Assembly: GCA_024691305.1 (NCBI GenBank) | Contig: JAILNS010000004.1 | Span: forward strand, 1 to 64,000 | Reading direction: 5' to 3' | DNA: 64,000 nucleotides | DNA from: Lachnospiraceae bacterium | Lineage (GTDB): Bacteria; Bacillota; Clostridia; Lachnospirales; Lachnospiraceae | In this document: positions 14,716 through 24,075 of the stretch, piece by piece | Layout: each line of letters opens with the position of its first letter | Position numbering within the stretch: the stretch's first letter is position 1 | The notes under the pieces: generated by a model | The model's input: the letters and a program-made list of their open reading frames with translations, nothing else | Told to the model about the DNA's origin: nothing | The model's database searches: none | Position numbers and translations under genes: made by a program

Positions 14716-15741
14716 ATGGCAAAAAAAGATATCGATTGGGCCAATCTCGGGTTCGGATATCAGGTGACCGATAAGAGATATGTTTCAAATTACAAAGACG
14801 GAAAATGGGATGACGGAGCTATAATCGATGACCCCAATATCGTACTTAATGAGTGTGCGGGTGTTTTCCAGTATGCTCAGACATGTTTTGAGGGTCTTAA
14901 GGCATATACGACCGAGGATGGTCATATAGTTACTTTCAGACCTGATCTTAACGCAGCACGTATGGATGATTCATGCAGAAGACTTGAGATGCCCGTGCTT
15001 CCCGAGGGAAGATTTCTTGAGGCAGTTAAGCAGGTCGTTGCTGCTAACGAAGACTGGGTTCCTCCTTACGGATCGGGAGCTACTCTTTATATCAGACCTT
15101 ATATGATGGGTACCAATCCGGTTATCGGTGTTAAGCCTGCCGATGAATATCAGTTCCGTATTTTGGTAACCCCTGTAGGACCTTATTTCAAGGGCGGAGC
15201 AAAACCCCTCACCATCAAGGTATCCGATTTTGACCGTGCGGCACCGAACGGAACCGGCCATATCAAAGCAGGTCTTAACTATGCGATGAGTCTTCATGCG
15301 ATAGTTACCGCACATAAAGAAGGCTATGATGAGAATATGTATCTTGATCCGGGTACACGTACCAAGGTAGAAGAGACCGGCGGAGCAAACTTCCTCTTTG
15401 TTACCAAGGATGGTAAGGTTGTAACCCCTAAGTCGGATTCGATCCTTCCTTCGATAACCAGACGTTCGCTCATGGTTGTTGCGGAGAAGTATCTTGGACT
15501 TACCGTTGAACACAGAGAAGTTTATTTTGATGAGCTTAAGGATATGGCAGAGTGCGGACTTTGCGGTACCGCAGCTGTTATTTCTCCCGTCGGATGCATA
15601 GTAGATCATGGCAAAGAAATCAAACTTCCCAGCGGAATGGATGAAATGGGCCCTGTGACCAAGAAACTGTATGATACACTTACAGGAATCCAGATGGGCA
15701 GGATAGAAGCACCCGAGGGCTGGATCTGCACGATCAAATAA
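14716..15741 (+). CDS. ilvE: Branched-chain amino acid aminotransferase
   Basis: A 341-aa fold-type IV PLP enzyme acting on Leu, Ile and Val. The PLP lysine is in GTGHIKAGLNYAMS, and EETGGANFLFV is the conserved substrate/cofactor strand. The N-terminal FGYQVTD and FEGLKAY match the longer mitochondrial-like IlvE class. GAGGGAGG lies upstream of the ATG. It stands alone between folA and a lipoprotein foldase, without other ilv or leu genes nearby. Confidence 0.95.
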   Translation: MAKKDIDWANLGFGYQVTDKRYVSNYKDGKWDDGAIIDDPNIVLNECAGVFQYAQTCFEGLKAYTTEDGHIVTFRPDLNAARMDDSCRRLEMPVLPEGRFLEAVKQVVAANEDWVPPYGSGATLYIRPYMMGTNPVIGVKPADEYQFRILVTPVGPYFKGGAKPLTIKVSDFDRAAPNGTGHIKAGLNYAMSLHAIVTAHKEGYDENMYLDPGTRTKVEETGGANFLFVTKDGKVVTPKSDSILPSITRRSLMVVAEKYLGLTVEHREVYFDELKDMAECGLCGTAAVISPVGCIVDHGKEIKLPSGMDEMGPVTKKLYDTLTGIQMGRIEAPEGWICTIK

Positions 15742-15772
15742 TTAAAACAGTATATCAGGATTTGGAGCAGGC

Positions 15773-16846
15773 ATGGGAAAATACCGTATAAGACAACTTA
15801 ATACAGTGTTTCTGTGCCTGCTTTTATGTTTCGTGATGTTTTTATCCGGGTGCAGTACGGACTTTTCCGATACCAAGATAGTTCTCACGACCGGTCTTGC
15901 AAAGGATGAACTCTTCCGCATAGAAGATATGAGCTGTTCACGCCCGGAGATCATGGTATATCTTACCAATATGCAAAACCAGTATGAAAATGTATACGGC
16001 GAAGCTATCTGGGAAACCGAAGCCGACGGTACTACTCTTGAAGAGAGAGTTAAGGATAATGCTCTGGCCAAAATGGCACAGGTAAAGACCATGAACCTCA
16101 TGGCCAAAACCTATGGTATAGAAGTGACATCCTCTGAACAAAAATCCGTTGAAAATGCAGCGGATATTTATTATGGATCATTAAACAATACCGAGATCAC
16201 GGCGATGGGGATAAACAGGGAAACAATAGTTTCTCTTTATCGTGAATATCTTATTGCCAAAAAGGTATATGAATACATCATAAAGGATGTAAACCCTGAA
16301 GTAAGCGATGATGAAGCCAGAAATATCACGATAGAATATATCATGATCCATAACTATACTCTGGACGGGGCGGGACGCAAGATAAGGATGGATACTGACG
16401 AGGAACACGCCGCCTATGCAAGGGCGGTGGAAGCCCATGACAGGGCTGCGGCAGGAGAAGACTTTGACCTTCTTGTGGCAGAATACAGTGATTCGGAAGA
16501 ATTTACGGTTTCTCTCGGAAAAGACGATATCGATAATGTGTATTTAAAAACCACGCTTTTTGATCTTGCCAATGGAGAGATGACGGATGTGATGACCGTT
16601 GATGACGGTTATATGATAGCCCTGTGCCTAAGTACCTACAACCTTGAAGAGACCGATCTTAACAAGATCACCATCGTAGAGCGGGAGCGGGAGATGGTAT
16701 TTGGCCAAAAGTATGATGAATATGTAGGCAATCTTACGAGGAAACTGAATGATAAACTCTGGGAGGAGATAGGGTTTTTGCATGATCCCGATATAAGCAC
16801 AAGCGATTTCTTTACGGTTGCCGACGATAATCTGATATTGGAATAA
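15773..16846 (+). CDS. PrsA/SurA-like foldase lipoprotein
   Basis: A 357-aa exported protein. A hydrophobic signal ends in the lipobox FLSGC (about residue 27). Residues about 45-170 are a SurA-N-like helical chaperone region, and 180-300 resemble a divergent peptidyl-prolyl isomerase (parvulin) domain: EYIMIHN, AGEDFDLLVAEYS, LANGEMTDVMTVDDGYMIALCL. It would act at the outer face of the membrane in folding exported proteins. It lies just before htpG, so two chaperones are neighbours, but htpG has its own CIRCE control. Confidence 0.82.
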   Translation: MGKYRIRQLNTVFLCLLLCFVMFLSGCSTDFSDTKIVLTTGLAKDELFRIEDMSCSRPEIMVYLTNMQNQYENVYGEAIWETEADGTTLEERVKDNALAKMAQVKTMNLMAKTYGIEVTSSEQKSVENAADIYYGSLNNTEITAMGINRETIVSLYREYLIAKKVYEYIIKDVNPEVSDDEARNITIEYIMIHNYTLDGAGRKIRMDTDEEHAAYARAVEAHDRAAAGEDFDLLVAEYSDSEEFTVSLGKDDIDNVYLKTTLFDLANGEMTDVMTVDDGYMIALCLSTYNLEETDLNKITIVEREREMVFGQKYDEYVGNLTRKLNDKLWEEIGFLHDPDISTSDFFTVADDNLILE

Positions 16847-16887
16847 ACAATTATAAAGGATATTTATCATAGTTTATAAAAATTTTA

Positions 16888-16914
16888 GTAGCACTCGCTT
16901 GATGCGAGTGCTAA
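16888..16914. promoter_or_regulatory. CIRCE element (HrcA operator) for htpG
   Basis: GTAGCACTC-N9-GAGTGCTAA, with one mismatch to the CIRCE consensus TTAGCACTC-N9-GAGTGCTAA in the left arm and a perfect right arm. It is 57 bp before the htpG ATG, just ahead of a possible TTGTTT-18-TAAAAT promoter. Heat-shock control of htpG by HrcA is therefore likely. Confidence 0.93.
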
Positions 16915-16970
16915 AATTGTTTTCAGATGATTTTTTACAGTAAAATTTAAAATTTAAGGAGATGATTTTA

Positions 16971-19097
16971 ATGGCTTCAAAAACTGGAAATCTTTCGATC
17001 AATTCCGAGAATATGTTTCCCATAATCAAGAAATGGCTGTATTCGGATCATGATATTTTCTACAGGGAACTTATTTCAAACGGATGTGATGCGATAACCA
17101 AACTTAAGAAACTGGATATGATGGGTGAGTATGAACTCCCCGAAGGATTTAAACCTACTATCAAGGTCATAGTCGATCCGACCTCCAAGACTATTAAGAT
17201 AACCGATAACGGTTTGGGAATGACCGCCGACGAAGTTGAAGAGTATATCAATCAGGTGGCATTTTCCGGTGCTACGGACTTCGTTGAAAAATATAAGGAT
17301 AAGACCGGAGAAGATCAGATAATAGGTCATTTCGGACTTGGATTTTATTCGTCATTCATGGTATCTGATGAAGTTCATATCGATACCCTTTCTTACAGGG
17401 AAGGCGCCAAGGCAGTTCACTGGGAGTGCACGGGCGGAGCGGAATTTTCAATGTCCGACTCAGACAAGGCAGAAGTGGGTACTACGATCACTCTTTTCTT
17501 AAACGAGGACTGCCTTGAGTTCTGCAATGAATATAAAGCCCGTGAGGTAATTAAGAAATACTGCGGCTTCATGCCTTTTGATATCTATCTTGCCAAGGAA
17601 GAGGAAAAGGAAGACTTAGAGAAGTTCTTAAATAAGGTTCCTTCGGAAGAGACGGAATCGGAAGAGAGCAAAGAAACCGGGGAGAAGGATTCCGAAACTG
17701 AAGGCGGAGATAATGCCGAAGATAAAGATGACAAGCCCAAGGAAAAGACTTTTGATACATTAAACGAGACCGTTCCGCTTTGGACAAAACATCCGAATGA
17801 CTGCACCAGAGAAGAATACCTTGAGTTCTATCGCAAATTGTTTAACGACTATAAGGAACCCCTGTTCTGGATCCACCTTAATATGGATTATCCTTTTAAC
17901 CTCAAGGGTATCTTGTATTTCCCGAGGATCAATACAGAGTATGACTCAATAGAAGGAACGATCAAACTCTATAATAATCAGGTATTTGTTGCCGACAATA
18001 TCAAGGAAGTTATCCCCGAATATCTGATGCTTCTTAAAGGTGTTATCGATTGTCCCGATCTTCCTCTTAACGTATCAAGATCTGCACTCCAGAATGACGG
18101 CTTCGTTAAGAAGATATCCGAATTCATATCCAAGAAGGTTGCTGACAAACTTTCGGGTATGTGCAAGACCGAAAAGGAAGATTATGAGAAGTACTGGGAT
18201 GATATCGCGCCGTTTGTTAAATACGGCTGCTTAAGGGATGATAAGTTCTGCGAGAAAATGACTGACTATATCCTCTTTAAGAACATTGACGATAAGTACA
18301 TGACTTTACCGGAGTGTCTTGAGGTCAATAAGATAGATCCGGATGAAGCAGAGGATGAAGAAAATACCGATGGCACAGCTACCGATGAAAACGGTGATAA
18401 GGTTGAAACAGAGGAGATCCCTGCCGGCACTTCTGCTGAAGGAACGGATGAGGGTGATGAGTCTGAAGAAGAAGCCAAAGATAAGACCATTTACTATGTG
18501 ACGGATCCTGTACAGCAGAGTCAGTATATCAATATGTTCAGAACTGCCAAGATGGATGCTGTCGTACTCACACACAATATCGATCAGCCTTTCATATCCC
18601 AGCTTGAGTCCAAGAATGAGGGTATACATTTTAAACGTATCGATGCGGATATCACAGACACGTTTAAGTCCCGTACATCCAAGAAGGCTCAGGAAGAATA
18701 CGATGCGCAGGCTGAAGAGATAGCGGCGATCGTGAAGAAAGCCCTTAAGAAAAAAGAGATCAGCGTAAAGGTTGAAAAACTCAAGAACAAAAAGATATCT
18801 TCTATCCTTACTCTTTCCGAGGAAACGAGACGTATGCAGGATATGATGAAGATGTATTCGATGCCCGGTATGGATATGGGTATGTTCGGAAAAGATGACG
18901 AAGGAACTACGCTTATCCTTAATGCCAATCATCCTCTTGTTCAGTACATTATGGAACATAAGGACGGAGAGAATACAGAGATGATCTGTGAGCAGCTTTA
19001 CGATCTTGCTAAACTTCAGCAGGCACCTCTTGAAGCAGATGCGATGACCAGATTTGTACAAAGAAGTAATGATATAATGCTTTTGCTCACAAAATAA
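16971..19097 (+). CDS. htpG: Hsp90-family chaperone HtpG with acidic linkers
   Basis: A 708-aa homodimeric ATP-dependent chaperone. The N-terminal GHKL ATPase has DNGLGMT and GHFGLGFYSSFMV; the middle domain has LPLNVSRS. Two acidic low-complexity segments are striking: about 222-263, between N and middle domains (where eukaryotic Hsp90 has its charged linker and most bacterial HtpG do not), and about 455-503, near the middle/C-terminal junction. A Met-rich MYSMPGMDMGMFG lies near the C-terminus. The start at 16971 has AAGGAG 8 nt upstream; an in-frame ATG three codons earlier overlaps that site. CIRCE lies upstream and a terminator follows. Confidence 0.93.
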   Translation: MASKTGNLSINSENMFPIIKKWLYSDHDIFYRELISNGCDAITKLKKLDMMGEYELPEGFKPTIKVIVDPTSKTIKITDNGLGMTADEVEEYINQVAFSGATDFVEKYKDKTGEDQIIGHFGLGFYSSFMVSDEVHIDTLSYREGAKAVHWECTGGAEFSMSDSDKAEVGTTITLFLNEDCLEFCNEYKAREVIKKYCGFMPFDIYLAKEEEKEDLEKFLNKVPSEETESEESKETGEKDSETEGGDNAEDKDDKPKEKTFDTLNETVPLWTKHPNDCTREEYLEFYRKLFNDYKEPLFWIHLNMDYPFNLKGILYFPRINTEYDSIEGTIKLYNNQVFVADNIKEVIPEYLMLLKGVIDCPDLPLNVSRSALQNDGFVKKISEFISKKVADKLSGMCKTEKEDYEKYWDDIAPFVKYGCLRDDKFCEKMTDYILFKNIDDKYMTLPECLEVNKIDPDEAEDEENTDGTATDENGDKVETEEIPAGTSAEGTDEGDESEEEAKDKTIYYVTDPVQQSQYINMFRTAKMDAVVLTHNIDQPFISQLESKNEGIHFKRIDADITDTFKSRTSKKAQEEYDAQAEEIAAIVKKALKKKEISVKVEKLKNKKISSILTLSEETRRMQDMMKMYSMPGMDMGMFGKDDEGTTLILNANHPLVQYIMEHKDGENTEMICEQLYDLAKLQQAPLEADAMTRFVQRSNDIMLLLTK

Positions 19098-19142
19098 AAG
19101 AATCAGACACAAAAAGTGACAGATGTCATATAAAACAAGACG

Positions 19143-19184
19143 AGCCCTTGGAAAAATAATTCTTTTTTTCCCGAGGGCTTTTCT
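19143..19184 (+). terminator. Rho-independent terminator of htpG
   Basis: AGCCCTT...GAGGGCT hairpin (arms 19143-19151 and about 19171-19179) followed by TTTTCTT. It separates htpG from the next operon, whose -35 begins at its end. Confidence 0.75.
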
Positions 19185-19212
19185 TGTATCGGAACCTTTA
19201 ATTTGGTATAAT
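19184..19212 (+). promoter_or_regulatory. Promoter giving a probably leaderless mRNA
   Basis: TTGTAT (19184-19189), exactly 17 bp, TATAAT (19207-19212). Transcription should start at 19219-19221 and the ATG is at 19223, so the message would have at most a few leader bases and no Shine-Dalgarno; none is present. Confidence 0.75.
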
Positions 19213-19222
19213 TTTAATACTT

Positions 19223-22200
19223 ATGAAAAGAGTTATCGACAATATCAACAACGGTAAAATAGACAGGATTTTTGGAACGCTGACATTTTCGGTCAGCTCG
19301 GTAGAACACACGGTAAGGCCCGGCGCTATATGCGAGGGCTCTTTTAGTGTTACGGCCGCTTCCGGCAATCTGACCGAAGGATATGTCTATACGGATGATT
19401 ACCGTATGGAATGCCTGACAACCGAGTTTACCGGTACGCATGATGAGATCGCATACAGATTTCGCACGGATAACCTTATTCCCGGACGTGATGTAACGGG
19501 TAATTTTATACTGATCACGAACAGGGGAGAATATCAGATCCCCTTTACCATACATTCCGAACTTCCGGTGCTTGAGTCTTCGATGGGCCCTATCCGGAAT
19601 ATCTTTCATTTCACCAATCTTGCCAAAGCTAAATGGAATGAAGCATTAAAGCTGTTTTATGATCCTGCTTTTTCCGGTATATTTACCGATTCCGACAGGG
19701 AGTATCTTCCTCTGTACAGAGTCCTTTCCGGTGTGAGAGATTCCGAACGAAACATGGATGAGTTCCTGATATCTGTCAAGAAGAAAACAGCGGTAGAGTA
19801 TATACCTTCCGAAAAGAGCATAGAGATAAGTGATCCCGACGGAATGAGCAGATTCGATATGGACATAACCAGAAACGGATGGGGATATACCTCTTTTGCC
19901 ATTGAGACCGAAGGTGATTTCATATCCGTTGAGGAACAGACGGTTGATTTTGACGCATTCCTTGGAAACAAGTATCAGCTTTACTATTACATAGATTCAT
20001 CCAAACTCCATTCGGGCAAAAACTTTGGGGCGATAATACTTAAGACCGACAGGACGGATACAGTTATCCCTGTCACGGTTTCCTGCACTGTTGAACGAAT
20101 GTATTTAAAAGATATGACCCGGATCGGCATGCAGAATATCGTAGCCCTGATGGAACGCTATGAAGCACACAGACTAAAAAAGATAAGCACGAGGACATGG
20201 CTGCAGGATTCAACGGAAATTGTTGACGATATGCTTGCGAATGACCCCGAAGATCTTCGCGCAAGATTGTATCGTATACATCTGATGATCACCAAAGAGC
20301 ATAACAACGAGGCTTTGTGGAATTTGAAAAAAGTCAGACCCCAGGCTCAGAGCATCAAAACCGAAAATTCGTATCTGTGGTGTTATTATCTGTATTTAAA
20401 CTCGCTCATAGACGAGGACGATATGGATATGGAAACCCTTATCGATGAAGTTGAATACTGCTATAAGACGGATCCGGACAACTGGAGACTTTGCTGGCTG
20501 TTGTCGGTCATGTCGGATGATTATAAAGATTCTCTTCGCAGATGGGATATGTACGAAGAAGCTTACAGACGCGGATGCAATTCTCCTGCAATATACATGG
20601 AAGCATCCAAGATAGTTCTGGAGAATCCTGCGCTGATCACCAAGCTTGAAGGTTTTGATATGCAGGTGATCAGATATATGTGTAAAAAGGGCGTTATGAA
20701 TGATGATATCGCCATGGTTGTTTTGTCGATCGCAGAACACTTCAAGGATTATTCACCGACCATTGTCCGGCTTCTTATGTTCTGCTATAAAGACAGCCCT
20801 CATGACGACCTTCTTACCGTAATATGCTCACAGCTTATAAAGGGTGGCAAAAGAGATTTAAAGGCTCACACCTGGTATGGTTATGCCGTTAATAAAAACC
20901 TTAAGATAACAAGGCTGTTTGAATACTATATGCTTAGCAAAGACAAGAGCGAACTGACAGAGATCCCTCGCTTTGTTCTTATGTATTTTTCGTTCCAGTC
21001 AGACCTTGATTTTGAAACCAATGCATATCTGTATGCTTATGTGGTCTCGCATAAGGATGATGATCCTGATATGTATTCAAAATACAAACGTCAGATAAGT
21101 GAATATGTGTCGGACCAGCTCGCAGCAGGTCATAACAACAGATATCTGGCAAGATTATACCGCGAATTTGTGGACGAAGAGATGCTTACGGATCCTGTAC
21201 GGGCAGATCAGGCGGCCAACATAATCTTTATTCATGAGATAGATACAAGCAAATATCCCGATGCGAGATTTTGTATATTAAGCTATGAACACACCGATAC
21301 CGAAGAGGCTTATCCCATAATCGACGGGAAAGCCGAGGTGCCGATATACAGTGAAGATTACTGCATCGCACTTGAGGATTCCAAACGCAACCGTTCGGTC
21401 GGAACGGTCGATATAGAACCGGAGTTACTCATACAGCCCGGACGAATCCTGTTAAACGCCCAACTGCTGGTAAAAGAGCATACAGGCGTAGACACCAACA
21501 TGTGTATGGACCGCAGGATGGCTGCGGATGTACGGCCGGAGAATGAATTCAGATTCAAGAATCTCCTCAAAAAGGGCGTATTCTCCAAGGATTTTGCTCA
21601 GAGCGTAAATATGAAACTCGCCCGGTTTTATTTTGAGACCGACAGGGTAGAACAGCTTGATTCTTTTCTGGATAACTTAAGCGCCGGTGATATAGCTGAC
21701 TACGAACGTGCGGAATGCATAAGACTTCTGATAAACAGAGGCCTTCACGAAAAGGCGATGAGATGGATATATGAATACGGCCCCGAAGGTGTAGACAAGG
21801 TCGTTATCAGCGATCTGATATACAGCTGGCTTCCGGTTTATATCGATGAACCGGGAGAATACGAGAGGCTACTTTCACAGCTTATCATTGCAACGATCCA
21901 GTCGGGCAGAGTCAATCAGCTTTGTATCCAGTATCTGATGGCTCATATAAACGGCTCCGTAAGGACGATGCGTACGGTCTGGCTGAGGGCGGGAGAACTT
22001 GAAGCCGATCGTCGTGATATAGAGGAAAAAATGCTGATCCAGATCCTTTATACGGGTGCATATATTCCTGAACGGGCCGGGCTTCTTCAAAGTTACGCAT
22101 ACAACAATCCTGACAAGGATGTTGTCAGAGCAACGCTTAACTCTGCCGCTTATGAGGATTTTGTCGAAGGAGCGGTGATATCCGACAACACATATAAAGT

Positions 22201-22819
22201 GATGGTGGATGCATATGAAAGTGGATTTGAATTAGACCGGGTGTGCGATCTTGCTTTTGTAAGACATATGGCCGGAAATCAGAATCTCATAGATGACAGG
22301 ACCAGACCGATACTTAAAGATGCGCTCCATCGTCTTTTGGCTGATGACATCGTTATCAGCTGCTTTAAGGACCTTTCAGGGCTCATGCCTTCGATGGCGA
22401 GGTTCGAGGATTCATGCGTTATAGAATATCGTACGGAATCGGGTAATTCCGCCGATATTCATTACATCATAGAAAGTGAAGAAGGCGACTATCAGTGCGA
22501 ACCCATGAATGAGGTATGCAAAGGCGTTTTCTCCAAGATGTTTACTCTTTTCTTCGGAGAGAAGATCATGTATTACATTACGGAGTCGGCAGAGGATCTG
22601 TCGGGAGAATTATCCGAGTCCGGAACCTTATCCAAGAACGACATGGGAGTATCGGATTCAAAAGGACGTTACGGACTGGTCGATGATATGTGTATAGCCA
22701 GGGCGTTAAAGGATTACACGACCGTGGATACGCTTATGGAAGAGTATTACAGGAGAGATTACTTATCAGACAAATTGTTTGGTATGCACAAGGAGTTAAA
22801 CAATGGTAGTAGGGTTTGA
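19223..22819 (+). CDS. Large beta-sandwich plus helical-repeat protein (DUF5717-like)
   Basis: A 1198-aa cytosolic protein without signal or membrane segments. Residues about 1-115 and 190-295 look like two immunoglobulin-like beta-sandwich domains (alternating strands, FGTLTFSVSS; VTGNFILITNRGEYQIPF; FGAIILKTDRTDTVIPVTV). From about 300 to 1080 it is a long helical solenoid of TPR-like hairpins, with another beta-rich stretch at about 700-770, and a beta-rich tail after 1080. From memory it resembles the Lachnospiraceae family annotated DUF5717; not checked. It is the first gene of a four-gene unit and overlaps the Hsp70-like gene by 17 bp. A scaffold or client-binding partner of that ATPase is the natural inference. 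Confidence 0.8.
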   Translation: MKRVIDNINNGKIDRIFGTLTFSVSSVEHTVRPGAICEGSFSVTAASGNLTEGYVYTDDYRMECLTTEFTGTHDEIAYRFRTDNLIPGRDVTGNFILITNRGEYQIPFTIHSELPVLESSMGPIRNIFHFTNLAKAKWNEALKLFYDPAFSGIFTDSDREYLPLYRVLSGVRDSERNMDEFLISVKKKTAVEYIPSEKSIEISDPDGMSRFDMDITRNGWGYTSFAIETEGDFISVEEQTVDFDAFLGNKYQLYYYIDSSKLHSGKNFGAIILKTDRTDTVIPVTVSCTVERMYLKDMTRIGMQNIVALMERYEAHRLKKISTRTWLQDSTEIVDDMLANDPEDLRARLYRIHLMITKEHNNEALWNLKKVRPQAQSIKTENSYLWCYYLYLNSLIDEDDMDMETLIDEVEYCYKTDPDNWRLCWLLSVMSDDYKDSLRRWDMYEEAYRRGCNSPAIYMEASKIVLENPALITKLEGFDMQVIRYMCKKGVMNDDIAMVVLSIAEHFKDYSPTIVRLLMFCYKDSPHDDLLTVICSQLIKGGKRDLKAHTWYGYAVNKNLKITRLFEYYMLSKDKSELTEIPRFVLMYFSFQSDLDFETNAYLYAYVVSHKDDDPDMYSKYKRQISEYVSDQLAAGHNNRYLARLYREFVDEEMLTDPVRADQAANIIFIHEIDTSKYPDARFCILSYEHTDTEEAYPIIDGKAEVPIYSEDYCIALEDSKRNRSVGTVDIEPELLIQPGRILLNAQLLVKEHTGVDTNMCMDRRMAADVRPENEFRFKNLLKKGVFSKDFAQSVNMKLARFYFETDRVEQLDSFLDNLSAGDIADYERAECIRLLINRGLHEKAMRWIYEYGPEGVDKVVISDLIYSWLPVYIDEPGEYERLLSQLIIATIQSGRVNQLCIQYLMAHINGSVRTMRTVWLRAGELEADRRDIEEKMLIQILYTGAYIPERAGLLQSYAYNNPDKDVVRATLNSAAYEDFVEGAVISDNTYKVMVDAYESGFELDRVCDLAFVRHMAGNQNLIDDRTRPILKDALHRLLADDIVISCFKDLSGLMPSMARFEDSCVIEYRTESGNSADIHYIIESEEGDYQCEPMNEVCKGVFSKMFTLFFGEKIMYYITESAEDLSGELSESGTLSKNDMGVSDSKGRYGLVDDMCIARALKDYTTVDTLMEEYYRRDYLSDKLFGMHKELNNGSRV

Positions 22820-24074
22820 TCTAGGAACATATTCTGTACAGATCAGTTACTATCGTTCCGGTATGGAAGCACCGCAGACAGCGGAGCAGGTTATCGGATC
22901 AGAGGTATTTAATATCCCTATGGTCCTTTGCAAGCGCCCCGGCGTTAATCAGTGGTTTTACGGGCGTGATGCACTTAAGCATCACGAACGTGGAGAAGGC
23001 TATCTGGTCGATGGTCTTTTGCAAAAAGCCATAGATCAGGAATACGAGGTTATAGAGGGCGAGCGCTTTGAAGGGATCGCTCTTCTTACCCTTTTTATCA
23101 AACGTGCCTTATCAATACTCGGCGGCTCCAGGGTGAGCGGCTCTGTCAGTGACATAATGTTTACCTGCAAAAACTTAGGGCCCGAAGTGATCGATGTTAT
23201 GAGCAGGGTCTCCGAAGGCCTTCAGCTTAAGAACTGTAATATATATTTTCAGAGCTATTCAGAGAGTATATATCATTATATGATCCATCAGGCACCGGAA
23301 CTGTGGCGCGATAACGTACTGGTTTCCTATTACGACGGTACGGATATCACCGATTATGTATTCTCGCGAAATCTCAAAACTTCGCCCACGGTTGCATTTG
23401 TCGATGAGAGTGCACCTTATCGCATGCCCATGCCACAGATCGTGACGGAGGATGCAAGACCTGCCGCTTACGCCAAACTTGATGCGGTCTTTTCCGATCA
23501 TGTAAAAGAGGTGCTTTCAGGCGCATCTTTTTCCGGCATCTATCTGCTGGGTGACGGATTTAAGGACCAGTGGTACAACAATGCGGTCAAGATCATGGCA
23601 CATAACAGACGTCTTTTTGCCGGAAATGATCTTTTCAGCAGGGGAGCGGCTTTTTGCCTTGAAGATAAGTATGAGCCCTGTAATGCATCCAAAGAACATG
23701 TTTTTCTGGGTGTAGACAAGCTTAGAAGTAATATAGGGATCGAAGTGTTAAGACGTGGCAAAAAGTCTTATCTGGCACTTCTCGATGCCGGGATCAACTG
23801 GTATGACGTGAAGTGTGAATATGAACTGTTCCTTCCCGAAAACGGAGTTTTGCCGTTTGTGGTAATTCCTCTTGACGGTGGAGAACACATAATAAAAGAG
23901 ATAGAACTCTATGATATACCCGACAGAGATCCGGATACATTGCGCATAAAACTGAACATGTCCATGAGTGATGTAAATACCGTAAAAGTACATATCGAGG
24001 ATCTGGGGTTTGGTGATATATTCCCTTCCTCCGGGCTCAAATGGGATTATGTCGTAGAAATCGGACGGGATTAA
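22803..24074 (+). CDS. Hsp70/actin-fold ATPase (DUF5716-like)
   Basis: A 423-aa protein. The N-terminus VVGFDLGTYSVQISYY is the phosphate-1 loop of the Hsp70/actin superfamily (cf. GIDLGTTNS). LVSYYDGTDITDYVF is the likely phosphate-2 strand pair, and SGIYLLGDGFKDQWY the adenosine motif. Unlike DnaK the ATPase core is short. The C-terminal ~90 residues (GVLPFVVIPLDGGEH, IKLNMSMSDVNTVKVHIEDLG) resemble the Hsp70 beta-sandwich substrate-binding domain, without a helical lid. AAGGAG lies 6 nt before the ATG inside the previous gene. No DnaJ or GrpE partner lies nearby. From memory it matches DUF5716. Confidence 0.8.
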   Translation: MVVGFDLGTYSVQISYYRSGMEAPQTAEQVIGSEVFNIPMVLCKRPGVNQWFYGRDALKHHERGEGYLVDGLLQKAIDQEYEVIEGERFEGIALLTLFIKRALSILGGSRVSGSVSDIMFTCKNLGPEVIDVMSRVSEGLQLKNCNIYFQSYSESIYHYMIHQAPELWRDNVLVSYYDGTDITDYVFSRNLKTSPTVAFVDESAPYRMPMPQIVTEDARPAAYAKLDAVFSDHVKEVLSGASFSGIYLLGDGFKDQWYNNAVKIMAHNRRLFAGNDLFSRGAAFCLEDKYEPCNASKEHVFLGVDKLRSNIGIEVLRRGKKSYLALLDAGINWYDVKCEYELFLPENGVLPFVVIPLDGGEHIIKEIELYDIPDRDPDTLRIKLNMSMSDVNTVKVHIEDLGFGDIFPSSGLKWDYVVEIGRD

Positions 24075-24075
24075 G

